Shown here piece by piece: positions 21,943-30,675 of a stretch of DNA of 39,670 nucleotides. Made by a program: the position numbers and the translations under genes. The first letter of the stretch is position 1, and each line of letters starts with the position of its first letter. The notes beneath the pieces were generated by a model. The model saw only the letters and a program-made list of their open reading frames with translations, was not told the DNA's origin and did not search any database. The stretch is from Baffinella frigidus (Eukaryota > Cryptophyceae > Cryptomonadales > Baffinellaceae): positions 9,311 to 48,980 of the forward strand of contig MU647853.1 in the NCBI GenBank assembly GCA_026770585.1, in the 5' to 3' direction.

Positions 21943-22102
21943 TTATCTCAGATAAACACTTTTAAAAGTCGTTTTCCTAAGTCAACTCCCCCACAAATCC
22001 GGCAACTTATGCGTACGGGCTCGCAGAGTAAAGCATAAGTTGACAGATTTGTGGGGGAGTTGACTTAGGAAAACGACTTTTAAAAGTGTTTATCTGAGAT
22101 AA
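21943..22102. mobile_element. 160-bp near-perfect palindrome (MITE-like hairpin)
   Basis: Two ~70-bp arms, from TTATCTCAGATAAACAC to the sequence ending CAACTTATGC and its reverse complement, are separated by a loop of about 20 bp. I count only two mismatches. The termini contain a smaller palindrome TTATCTGAGATAA. ACAC flanks both ends (21939-21942 and 22103-22106) and may be a 4-bp target duplication. Confidence 0.85.
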
Positions 22103-23685
22103 ACACGCAAGTCCCATCCGAGGTTTTCTCAGTTCCAGGCGGCCAGAAGTTTGGAACAAGCAAGTGCCCCCTGCCATGGAACGTCCTGGGATGGTTTCAA
22201 GATCGATCTGACGATAGCGCGACACAACAGCCGCTGCAAAGCCTGGGCCAACGTCTGGCGAGTTGCAAATCACCGGGAAGTTGCACTCGCAACTACGAAA
22301 ATTGCTGACACCTTTGGGCACTTGCGGCACTCTTCTCGCCTAGGGACAGTACCGTTCCATTCTCCCCATGCATGCCGCACCACCTGTGCCAAGCCCCTGT
22401 AACCCAACAACACCGGTGAGCGTGAGGCGCGACAGGGGCACTCGCAAGACCTGGCTTTACCAAGACCTGGCTTTCCGCTGCAGGGGGCGGTGCGGCGGCG
22501 CGTGCGACGTGCGCACGGTGCGGAACACACCATATCCTCGGCGCAGGACGCACCTTTGCACAGCTATCCCCCCCGCGAGGGGCCGTGTGTAGAACACGAG
22601 GCTGAGCCCCGACCATGCTCAAGTGCGTCCTTCTAATCTTGGATGACTGGCCTAAATTTAGTCAACTCATCGAGTTTTGTACCAGTCACGTCCATAACTT
22701 TGGACGTGTTATCGGTTGCCGAATCCTGGACTTTTTGAAGTCTGAACCCCATGGTGAAAATGCGACTTTGCGGCTTCCCGGACCGCTTGATGCTGGAAAT
22801 TTTGCTGAAATCTGAGAGCACATTTCAACTGGGCCTCACACTTTGTAAACGCCTCCAAGGCGTTTTCAGATTTTCAATCGGAGCAATTCCAGACAGGTTG
22901 CGGGGCCCGGTTGCGGAATCCAGAATAATTAAGGGTCCGACTCTTACACGAATAGTTAAGGGTCCGACCCTTACAAATTCCGGGAAAGGCATTTCCGCCC
23001 ATTCCGGCCTTTCCCGTTTGTACGCTTCTCCACGGAATAGAAAGACGCTCTCAAAATCGTCCGTTGTTTAAGCCATTCGTTCTGGGAAGCTGTGAAACAG
23101 GCCAAAAGTTGTGAAAATTGACTCAACTCCCAAAGTCCATCTAATCACCGCAATCCATCATCTGTAGTAAAACGGTGAAATGACTTTGGGGGCATCCGCC
23201 CATGGGCGCCGTCAGTCCCACGAGGCCCACGGGCCCCCCAAGAGGGCCCCCAAAAAGTTAGATACAGGATCACATGCGCAGCGTCGCGGGCGTTCCTCTC
23301 AGCTATTCAGATCGATGGTACGAGCAAAACTTCCCCCTTGCCCCCCCCGAGAGGACCCATGGATTCGAGCATGCCCCCCAGGGAATTTGAATTCGTGAAA
23401 AAAAGAATTTGCAGATTCGAGTGGTAAAACGGATCCGCGACTGGAAAGATCGAATCGGTGCGAGGTTACACCGATAGAAAAAGACATTGCCGGAAAAGAC
23501 ATTGCCGGATTTCGGTCTTGGTCCATCTAGTCGCTTCACCCAAATCCGGCAATGGGGCAAAGGACTCTAGGGGATATCTTGTTGTGTCAGCAACATTTCG
23601 GTCATGGAGACAGTTGGACACACGGACTCAGCTCTCTTCGCATTTTACAATGATCCACACACTCATCTAGAACTTTCTGCTGACG
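22103..23685. other. No recognised gene; short inverted repeats
   Basis: CACGTCCA/TGGACGTG forms a hairpin at about 22687-22708. CGGGAAAGG/CCTTTCCCG pairs at about 22981-23016. AAGGGTCCGAC.CTTAC occurs twice in tandem at about 22928-22976. Frames such as 22615-22815 plus cross these hairpins. Nothing supports a protein. Confidence 0.45.
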
Positions 23686-23689
23686 GACC

Positions 23690-23850
23690 TGGTCATAATG
23701 ACTGGTCATAATTCCATCTGGAATGTTCTTTACAACTGGTCACCTGGTCATAATTCCTGCTGGTTTACACCAGTCTCCTGGTCATACTTCCTGGTTTACA
23801 CCAGTCTCCTGGTCAAAATTCCTTCTGGAATGTTCATGATCCCTGGATGC
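23690..23850. repeat. Short tandem repeats of CTGGTCATAATTCC / GTTTACACCAGTCTC
   Basis: CTGGTCATAATTCC-type units recur about five times, and GGTTTACACCAGTCTCCTGG occurs twice with slight variation. Confidence 0.8.
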
Positions 23851-23981
23851 GTCTCTTCGGAGCTCCGAGGGGATTGCATGTCGAGATCACGACAGCGGAG
23901 CTCCGACCGGAGCGAGACATGCCCCGCAGCCGCTACATACCTGAGCCGAGGCCGAGACCCAGCTGTCTGTGGCCCATCCAA

Positions 23982-24092
23982 AATGGAAAAAACATGACGC
24001 GGATTGTCATGTTTTTTTCATTCCCCTCACGTGGCGCGAAGCGCCACATGTTGGCGCGAAGCGCCGTTGAGCGCGAAGCGCCACGTGGTGAG
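23982..24092. repeat. Palindrome cluster: AAAACATGAC hairpin and three GCGCGAAGCGCC hairpins
   Basis: AAAAAACATGAC pairs with GTCATGTTTTTT at about 23986-24018. Then GCGCGAAGCGCC, itself able to fold, occurs three times at about 24033-24082, and the outer two copies are flanked by CTCACGTG / CACGTGGTGAG in inverted orientation. Confidence 0.75.
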
Positions 24093-24281
24093 TCACATAT
24101 AAATCTCAACACGTCCGAACACATGCCTTATGCACGGACTTGTTGTCTGTAGTAAAGTCAGGACTCAAGGGGATGTATCCCGTGGAGTCCGAAAATGTGC
24201 AATTATATCCCCAGCTGTCCTCGACCCTCCGGCAATGTCTTTTTGGACACACTCCGGGAAAGCGAATACCGTATTTTTCCA

Positions 24282-24428
24282 TATAAATGTCCCCCCCCCA
24301 TACAAAAGACCCACCCCCCTGGGCACCTCATAGTGACTATCTCACTAAATGTCCCTCCCTCATAGTGGACCATTCCAGCACCTCATAGTGGACCTCATAG
24401 TGAAATGTCCCCCCCCCATAGTGAAGAA
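24282..24428. repeat. Degenerate repeats with CCTCATAGTG and AATGTCCCCCCCC
   Basis: CCTCATAGTG or TCATAGTGGACC occurs about five times, interspersed with AAATGTCCC and C runs. No coding potential. Confidence 0.7.
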
Positions 24429-24596
24429 GAATCGGCATTTTTTCGCCCGAAAACACGCTACCTCCCCGGAGAACAGAGCTGGCGTTTATTTTCTCTCCCA
24501 CAAAGTACCAAAAAAATAGGGGAAAGAGGGGTCAAAATTGCGACAGGTATGAAAAAGTGGTAAAATGGTGCAAGACGTTGTGATCATGTTCATGCC

Positions 24597-24666
24597 TCTG
24601 GATCTCGAACACGGGACCTCCTACGTCAAGAGCTGTGTTCTACCAACTCGGCCAGGTTCGCAAGCA
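24597..24666 (-). tRNA. tRNA-like sequence, probably a degenerate tRNA pseudogene or SINE head
   Basis: On the minus strand TGGCCGAGTTGGTAGAAC resembles a D-arm/A box. About 35 nt later GTGTTCGAGATCC resembles a T-loop/B box. Overall length is about 70 nt. The acceptor, anticodon and T stems do not pair properly (TGCGAAC against AGAGGCA at the ends), so it is unlikely to be a working tRNA and no anticodon can be assigned. Confidence 0.35.
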
Positions 24667-24823
24667 TAATCTGCAAAACAAATCGTTATCATAATTTCAA
24701 CGGGAGTGTTTATGTACGAGTTTGCTGACAGCAACTTTCAGAAGTCATTTTGAAAAGTCGTTTTGACAGGCACCAGAAGCAAGATTCCTGAGGGGATTGT
24801 GGCTCCTTTGGGTGCCAGGGGGT

Positions 24824-25151
24824 ATGGAGGAGCTGTTCCAATGGCTGTGGGCGCTTGGCATGCACCTTCGTCAGCCTGTCGTCGAAGGTGGCAGGTCGGC
24901 ACCTCCGTTCGGTGCTGCTTCGCAGCTTTTCTCCCCTTCCTCAAAAATCCCTTGCTACTGCAGCGAAGGAGGGGTGGCAGGAATGCAGGTCGCATGGAGG
25001 AGCTGTTCCAACTGCCAGATGCACTTTGCATGAACCCTCCCCAGATTGTTCTGGCCGGTGGACCGGTCGGCACCGCCGTTTTGGGCTAGTTGGCGGCTCT
25101 TGACCCCCACCTGAAAGATTCCTTGTAGAACCCTCCGCGGAGGAAGACAGC
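24824..25151. repeat. Two degenerate ~170-bp tandem units beside the retrotransposon
   Basis: ATGGAGGAGCTGTTCCAA occurs at 24824 and 24994, followed in both units by GGTCGGCACC.CCGTT. This is the sequence into which the copia element inserted. Confidence 0.7.
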
Positions 25152-25156
25152 AGGTT
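25152..25156. other. Target-site duplication, left copy (AGGTT)
   Basis: AGGTT lies immediately outside the left LTR and again immediately outside the right LTR at 37392-37396. A 5-bp duplication is typical of copia-type integrases. Two bases (TC) separate the left copy from the last base shared by the two LTRs. Confidence 0.8.
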
Positions 25157-25158
25157 TC

Positions 25159-25482
25159 AATAGAGGCCGTAGCCGGGGAAGCAGGGCAGGGGATGCTTTG
25201 CTCACAGAAGAACGACGGGCGACGCAGAAGAGGACACGGATTCGTGTCAGGGAAACGTCAAGGTGCCGGAAAAGGGAGCCTTGAATCCTCGCGGATACTT
25301 GCAGCCCTTTTCCGGCCCCTCCTTCATTAGTCACGTTACTTTTCCTTCCCAAGTTGACTTTCGTAAGTCTCCCCTTCAGAGGGCCGTCCTTAAGGTAATT
25401 CCTTAAGTTGTATAGGAGCCTATATAGCTCCTATGACAGCCTTCTGACCTCATAGCCTAGCGTCCTTATTACTTCGTCTCTC
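25159..25482 (-). repeat. 3' LTR of the copia element
   Basis: 324 bp, matching 37068-37391 with seven substitutions and no length difference. Termini read GAGAGAC...CCTCTATT in the sense direction; the usual TG...CA ends are not present. It contains nested palindromes CTTAAGGTAATTCCTTAAG and ATAGGAGC-CTATATA-GCTCCTAT, the second carrying a TATATA core. Confidence 0.95.
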
Positions 25483-25492
25483 GCCCTCTCTC
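25483..25492 (-). promoter_or_regulatory. Probable polypurine tract
   Basis: Read on the minus strand, GAGAGAGGGC directly abuts the 3' LTR, the expected place and composition for priming plus-strand DNA synthesis. Confidence 0.55.
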
Positions 25493-25863
25493 AAGACTTA
25501 GAGTGGTGATCCCCGTAGAGCGATGATCTTCGTAGAGCGATGATCCCCGTAGGTTGGCGATCCTAGTAGATTGACGATCCCCGTAGAGTAGTAATCCCCG
25601 TGGGTAGCATGACGAAGCGGACGAAACGACTGAGTTTTTCCTGGCATTCCGTCGGGGAACAAGGGAGAGTTCGTGGTTACATTCAAATAATAAGGATTGT
25701 ATCAGTTTTAGAAGTTGGTTTAGATAGGCAATTTTTAGTCAATGCGTAACCGTGGTGCAACTAGAGTTGAGTAATTGTGTTGCGCGTAGGTGTAAAGGAT
25801 ACAGTGAAGGGGGCGTAGTTTTTTGGCATGTGAGTTGACTAATAGTTTCGTAACGGTTCTTCA

Positions 25864-25876
25864 GGGGTATAAAAGG
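25864..25876 (+). promoter_or_regulatory. TATA-like box ahead of the antisense acidic ORF
   Basis: GGGGTATAAAAGG lies about 50-60 bp upstream of the ATG at 25926, on the strand opposite to gag-pol. Position and sequence fit an RNA polymerase II core promoter. Confidence 0.55.
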
Positions 25877-25925
25877 AATCAGAAAGTCTGCTCTTTGATT
25901 TTATCCACTGCCACGCTTTCCTAGC

Positions 25926-26528
25926 ATGGTTTTCACGTTCGATAATTCCAAGGCTCAGCGCTATGAGGTCTCTCTCGAGGCCCACGAGATGGGCGAGGAC
26001 GAGAGCCGTCCTCTCCAGTCTGCCATGGCGGAGGAATGGGGTACTGTCCTGAGGCAGCGGGTAGTCGCGTCGCTGGGGGTCGCACGCTCTGCTCGGAGCC
26101 GCTCGGTTCAGATCGCAAACCGTTCCGCGAGTATCCGTGCCAAGCTTGGAGTGCCTGAGCCGGTCCCGCAGTACTCGCCGATGCTGGGGCGTAGGAAGGT
26201 CTGGTCTTGCCCGATAGATTCTGTTGACGAGGGGTCCTCCGAGGATGAGTCGTTGGTTCGTAGGGTGCGGGCGCGCGAAGCGTCCGAGAGGGGGGATTCC
26301 GACGAGGAGGGGAAGTCCGACGAGGGGGAGGATTCCAGCGAGGGTTCCGACTGCGAGTCCGGGTCGCAGGCCGAGGAGGAGCGCGAGCAGTCTTCCGAGG
26401 AGGAATCAGAGTCCGATTCGGGAGAGGAGTCCGGGGATGACGATGACATAATCTATATGAGGCGGGAGTCGGCTCCGACTCTTGCTCTCCGTAAGTCACT
26501 TATGTCCCAGTTCTATTCTCGGGCCTAA
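25926..26528 (+). CDS. Acidic Ser/Glu-rich protein encoded antisense to gag-pol, 200 aa
   Basis: ATG at 25926 (GCATGG context), TAA ending at 26528. Residues 1-85 look globular and mixed (starts MVFTFDNSKAQRYEVSLEAH); 86-105 hold YSPMLGRRKVW; about 106-178 are a dense acidic tract of Glu, Ser, Asp and Gly (EEEREQSSEEESESDSGEES); the end returns to ordinary sequence (LALRKSLMSQFYSRA). There is no membrane segment or known domain. It sits between RNase H and the 3' LTR, opposite in orientation, with a TATA-like box upstream. TGTAA, a polyadenylation motif in some green algae, follows at about 26558. Acidic tails of this kind occur in histone chaperones and chromatin-binding proteins; any such role is inference. 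The minus frame over the same DNA (25933-26499) is Arg/Pro-rich and is probably the shadow. Confidence 0.6.
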   Translation: MVFTFDNSKAQRYEVSLEAHEMGEDESRPLQSAMAEEWGTVLRQRVVASLGVARSARSRSVQIANRSASIRAKLGVPEPVPQYSPMLGRRKVWSCPIDSVDEGSSEDESLVRRVRAREASERGDSDEEGKSDEGEDSSEGSDCESGSQAEEEREQSSEEESESDSGEESGDDDDIIYMRRESAPTLALRKSLMSQFYSRA

Positions 26529-27112
26529 GGGAAAAATCTGAGTTAGGGGTGTTGGTGTTTGTAATGCAATGATAAAGGAGGTTTCAAAAGGAGGAGGGGT
26601 GTCCGAGCGTGGGTTCCGTGATTGGGTACACGTCTTGCGACTGTGCGTGCAGAGACTTTTTGGTCTTGCTTTTCCATCGAAGTCTGGTGTTATTTGCGTC
26701 CGTTGCGTTTTACATCCGTTGCAGCCCTCTCTAAGTGGCTGGTTGTGATCCGTCGCTTCTTTTCCCTGTGGGACGTGAAGTGGCGAGGGTCGCTGGATTG
26801 CGACCCTTTTCCGAGAGGTTGACCCTCTCTGAGGAGTTGTTGTCCGTTTGCTTGCACCCTCTCTGAGGGGCTTGCACCTTCTCTGTGGGGCTACAGCGCT
26901 GGGCGTCCGGTGTTCCTTGAAGTGTTCCGGAGGTACGTCCTCGGGTGATATGGTAGTATTCGGGTTTTTGACTTCCATCCCCTTCCCCCCCCCAGCTCGG
27001 TGAGGCTAGAAATGGGCGAGGAAAGAGGTGGAGTACGTTGGAGTGTGAAGTCTTTGTCGAGGGTGCAAGGTGCAGCTGTTGGAGAGCAGCCAGTGGTGGA
27101 ACGGCAGATCCG
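26529..27112. other. Non-coding tail of the retrotransposon
   Basis: Between the acidic ORF and the RNase H stop. It contains three short repeats of ACC(T/C)TCTCTG.GGGGCTTGC at about 26820-26892. A 160-codon minus frame (26496-26978) is Arg/Thr/Pro-rich without a recognisable domain. Confidence 0.45.
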
Positions 27113-29500
27113 TCACTGCGCTCCAGCTGCTGGGGCGACCCGCGCGCTCAGCGGAGCAAATGGTACGAGGAAGCGCTGTTCAGGACGTTTCATGTCTTTG
27201 GTGCCGTTGTCCCAGGCGGAGATGACGGATCCAAAGAGGACTGCCATAGGGCGAGCCATGAGAGCGATGGCCACTGCCTTGGTCAGGAAGTCTTCTGCCT
27301 GACACGCCGTGGTTACGTAGTACAGAGCGACCGTTCCGCGTGCCACATGCTCGCGCGCGTTGTGAAGGTGAATATCCAGGTGCTTAACACGGCTCTCGTG
27401 AGAGTCGCTGTTGCACAGGCAGATGCATGCTGCATTGCCCTCGAAGATCGGGGTCGGGTCATCTTGCGGGATGTCCAGGAAGTGCAGAATGTGTCGCAAG
27501 TACTGGGCTGTTTTGACACAGTGTGACAGAGCCAGGTACTCGGATTCCGTAGAGGATGAGGCGACCAGCCGTTGCTGAGACGACTTCCAGTCGACGGCCG
27601 CATGGTTGAGGAGGAAGGCGTATCCGGTGTAAGATTTCCTCGTAGCCACATCATTCGCGAGGTCCGCGTCGCAGAATCCGCACAGTTGGTTTTTGTGCAC
27701 CATCTGGGATGTTTCCGCGGTGCGGATGGCTTGACAGAGGACCGGATCCCGACGGTACGTGATGGCCTGAGTCCGAGTGGATACCACGTACCGCAGCACG
27801 TGTTGGAGAGCCATCACGTGCGTGGGGGTCAGAGCGGAGATGTAGCGAGACAGTTGGGAAACTGCGAAAGAAAGGTCCGGGCAGTTGGTGGTTGCCAGCC
27901 AGTTGACGCTTCCTACTCCCGCGCGGTAAGCCTGCTGTTCACGAAGGCCGACGACAGATTCTCCGGTGATCTCACCTGGGTAGAGACGTGTCTTCGGAGT
28001 TTTGATGGGGGTCGTCTCTTTGGCGTCCAGGGGAATGTTGAAGCGCTCTGCCAGGAGCTCGATGTACTTGGTGTTTCCCAGGGTGAGGGTGCCCTTTTCT
28101 TTGTCGTGTTCGACAGTGAGGCCCAGATGAAGCGTGGCATCTCCTTTGCTGGAGAGCTCGTACCGTTCCCCGATTTCGGCGATGAGCTCAGTCCATGCGT
28201 CTTCTGTTGAAGCTACCACCAGGGCGTCATCCACATACATGCTCATGTAGATAATGCCTCGGGTGGTGTGTCGCTTGAAGAGCGTTTTGTCGTACGAGCA
28301 TCGTTCAAAGCCGAGGCTCAGGATGAACGCAGAGTAGTCACCGTAGAATGCCCGGGGACTGTGTGCAAATCCGTAAAGGTTCTTCTTGAGGTGGAAAGCT
28401 TGATCCGGGGGATAGCCCAAGAAGGGAGGTGCTCGTAGCCAAATGTCGGGGAGTCCGGTGCGATCGACAGAGGTGAATGCCGCTGCGACGTCAAATGTTT
28501 TGACGTGCCAGCCCATGGCGCAGGCGATTGCGAGCAGCATCCGAACAACCGTCCAGGGTGCGGTTGGAGTGAAGAGAGGCACGCCCTTTCCAGCAGAGTA
28601 GGTGTCTCCTCGCGCGCAGAAGCGAGCTTTACGGCGGCAAGGCACGCTGTCAGCGTTGCGTTTCATTCGCAGGTTGGTGGTTGATGGTACTATTTTAGCA
28701 CCCGGAGGAGGAGTTGCCAGTTCGATCGTGCCATTCTCCAGCAACGTGTTCATCTCCGAGAGACAGGCTTCCTTCCATTCCTCCCAGTTCGGGCGGCGGC
28801 GAGCCTCGCGGAGGTTGGCTGGCGCATCGGAGAGGCCGAGTGGAACGTTCAGGAGTGCTGACTTGGCCGCTTTGTCCATGGGTTCTTCGTGAACCTCGGG
28901 AGGTGGTTCGGGTCGAGTGGATAAGTCGATCAGGGAGGATGCTGTACACGTCAGGTTGCTGAGAGGAACGGTGTCTGCGGCCATGGGACCCACGTGGATG
29001 GAGGTAGATCCAGGGGATGATGAGTAAGAGTACTCGTCGTCTTGGGTGTGATTGCGAGATAGTTCATCGAGGAGGTTGCTCGAGAAGTCTTCGACTGCCT
29101 CGAGTTGCTCCTCGGTTACCGTGAGACGGGATTCTCGGTGCGCCGCAGCTGGTGGGAGCCACAGCATTGTAGGTGTGTGCACTTTCTTGGGTCCTGCTTC
29201 GGCCGTCGGGTGGTGTGCCAGTTCCGAGACGCCAACCAGTCTCGTGGTTCCGTCTGAGGCCTGTGCCACCAGGCGGTGATGTTCAACCTCCGGGTTGAGG
29301 GCGTCCAGATAAACCGTTGCGCCTACGATGACTGACTGGAGGGTTTCCACCTTGCCCGTGGCTTGGTGCATATCACAGTGGGCATAGGACGCGTTGGTGT
29401 ATGCAGCCGCCAGCGCTTGTTCAGCGATGGCGAACTTGGCCCGTGGAGTAGGGGCGGCCGCCCAGCGAGGGACATGGAGCGTTTCCGTCATGTTGCACAC
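27113..29500 (-). CDS. Copia reverse transcriptase-RNase H, intact 795-codon frame
   Basis: Copies element RNA into DNA and degrades the template. Landmarks by residue: linker 1-230; RT start region EEWKEACLSEMNTLLENGTI around 240-260; first catalytic Asp in FDVAAAF (about 337); KKNLYGFAHSPRAFY (about 372-386); active site YVDD at about 422-425; HLGLTVE after 457; RNase H with FCDADLAND (about 609-617), SYTGYAFLL, WKSSQQ, SSSTESEYLALS (Glu about 653) and KHLDIHLHN (about 706-713). The order and motifs are typical copia. The frame starts out of register with the integrase frame, so a shift lies near 29.62 kb; the listed ATG is simply the first in the open frame. All visible catalytic residues are present. 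Confidence 0.95.
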   Translation of the reverse strand: MCNMTETLHVPRWAAAPTPRAKFAIAEQALAAAYTNASYAHCDMHQATGKVETLQSVIVGATVYLDALNPEVEHHRLVAQASDGTTRLVGVSELAHHPTAEAGPKKVHTPTMLWLPPAAAHRESRLTVTEEQLEAVEDFSSNLLDELSRNHTQDDEYSYSSSPGSTSIHVGPMAADTVPLSNLTCTASSLIDLSTRPEPPPEVHEEPMDKAAKSALLNVPLGLSDAPANLREARRRPNWEEWKEACLSEMNTLLENGTIELATPPPGAKIVPSTTNLRMKRNADSVPCRRKARFCARGDTYSAGKGVPLFTPTAPWTVVRMLLAIACAMGWHVKTFDVAAAFTSVDRTGLPDIWLRAPPFLGYPPDQAFHLKKNLYGFAHSPRAFYGDYSAFILSLGFERCSYDKTLFKRHTTRGIIYMSMYVDDALVVASTEDAWTELIAEIGERYELSSKGDATLHLGLTVEHDKEKGTLTLGNTKYIELLAERFNIPLDAKETTPIKTPKTRLYPGEITGESVVGLREQQAYRAGVGSVNWLATTNCPDLSFAVSQLSRYISALTPTHVMALQHVLRYVVSTRTQAITYRRDPVLCQAIRTAETSQMVHKNQLCGFCDADLANDVATRKSYTGYAFLLNHAAVDWKSSQQRLVASSSTESEYLALSHCVKTAQYLRHILHFLDIPQDDPTPIFEGNAACICLCNSDSHESRVKHLDIHLHNAREHVARGTVALYYVTTACQAEDFLTKAVAIALMARPMAVLFGSVISAWDNGTKDMKRPEQRFLVPFAPLSARVAPAAGAQ

Positions 29501-29613
29501 GGCGTGTGCTGCCTCCGTGGGGGTGAGAAGAGCAGTCGCGCGATGCCCTTGGCCAGAGGGTGGTTGTTCGATTGGATCGCTCCATGCGAGTGTTGCCCCC
29601 AGGATAGCGGCGG

Positions 29614-30675
29614 CTAGCGGTTTGCTGCGGGGGGACCGACGCGGTGAGGCAGGCTGGCTTCCGGGCTCAGCCTGGCGTCCGGGTGAGGCAGGCTGGCTTC
29701 CGGGCTCAGCCTGGAGCCCCAGGGTTGAGTGCGAAGAGTGCGGAATCTTTGACGCACCTCAGCGTTCCGCCTGTCACTGGTGGATCTGTTGGTGTCCCGG
29801 CGATCAAGGCTCTCCTGGTGGGGGAGAATCTGACCAGATCCAGCGTGGTTCCGCAGGGCGTAGAGGGCCGCCAGATCCTCTTCGTCCGCGTGCGGCACGG
29901 ATATCTCAAAGGTGTTCTGGGTGTCTTCCTCATGGGTGAGGGCGATGTCCGGGAAGTCGAGGTGCATGTGGGTGAGCTGTCCTCGCAGTTCTTCCCGAGT
30001 GAAGAGCATGGATTCCGAGAGCCCCGGGTTCTCAAACGCCTTGAGGCGTCGGTTTACCCGGCAATACGGAAGCCATGCGCCGTCGACGTTGCCTTTGCGT
30101 ACAACCAGGACTCGGTTGAGTGCCTGGATGTATACGTACATTCCTTTGCGCGATCGACCTGGGGGTGTGATTCCGAGAAACGCACCAGACACGTTGTTGA
30201 CGTCGAGTTTGGTGTGAAGGCCCATGTCTTGCATCCGTTGCTTAGTCAGGTGAATCGTTGTGAACGCACCAAAGATAGCGAACGAGGAGATGTCGTTGGT
30301 CGCGTGAGGGAGGTACAGAGAGAAGGGGCTCTCTCCGATCTTGTCATCCTTGCTGACTGCATTGCTGCGTAGGGGAATGCGGTTGCGGATCTGCGACCAG
30401 TAGGTCAGGACGTGAGGCCAGAACTTGTAGGACATTCCCGAGTGCTGCAGAGTGGAGCGCAGGTATTTGCACGACATGTCTACGCTTTTCTCTGCGCGGC
30501 CATTGGCCCGGGCGTCGTATGGCTCGGACAGGCGCTGAGAGATTCCATGTTTGGTCATCAAGCGGGTGATGTTTCCTTCATCCAACTCGCCAGCCCCATC
30601 CGTTTGGAAAGCTTAGGGGCGGTGTCCGGAGTAATTGAAGTGCCACTGGATGTACGTCTCCAGTTGGGGGGACGA
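29614..30675 (-). pseudogene. Copia integrase, catalytic core C-terminal half and tail (disrupted)
   Basis: Inserts element DNA. The second catalytic Asp is in FQTDGAGEL (about 30590) and the catalytic Glu in NGRAEKSVDM, followed by the copia hallmarks KFWPHVLTYW, IFGAFTTIHLT, KLDVNNVSGAFLG and RKGMYVYIQ. A TAA (30613-30615) sits just before the Asp motif, and the frame changes in a six-G run at 30666-30671. The C-terminal tail has a 39-bp in-frame tandem duplication (29643-29720) giving two copies of RLSPEASLPHPDA/V. The frame ends at 29614 out of register with RT. Confidence 0.85.

Noticed and set aside
25933-26499. 188-codon minus frame over the acidic ORF
   Set aside because: Arg/Pro-rich composition is the expected complement of a Glu/Ser-rich gene; no promoter or domain, although sibling copies should be used to confirm the choice.
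27038-28210. Plus-strand frames of 162 and 212 codons across the RT gene
   Set aside because: Antisense shadows of the well-supported RT-RNase H frame.
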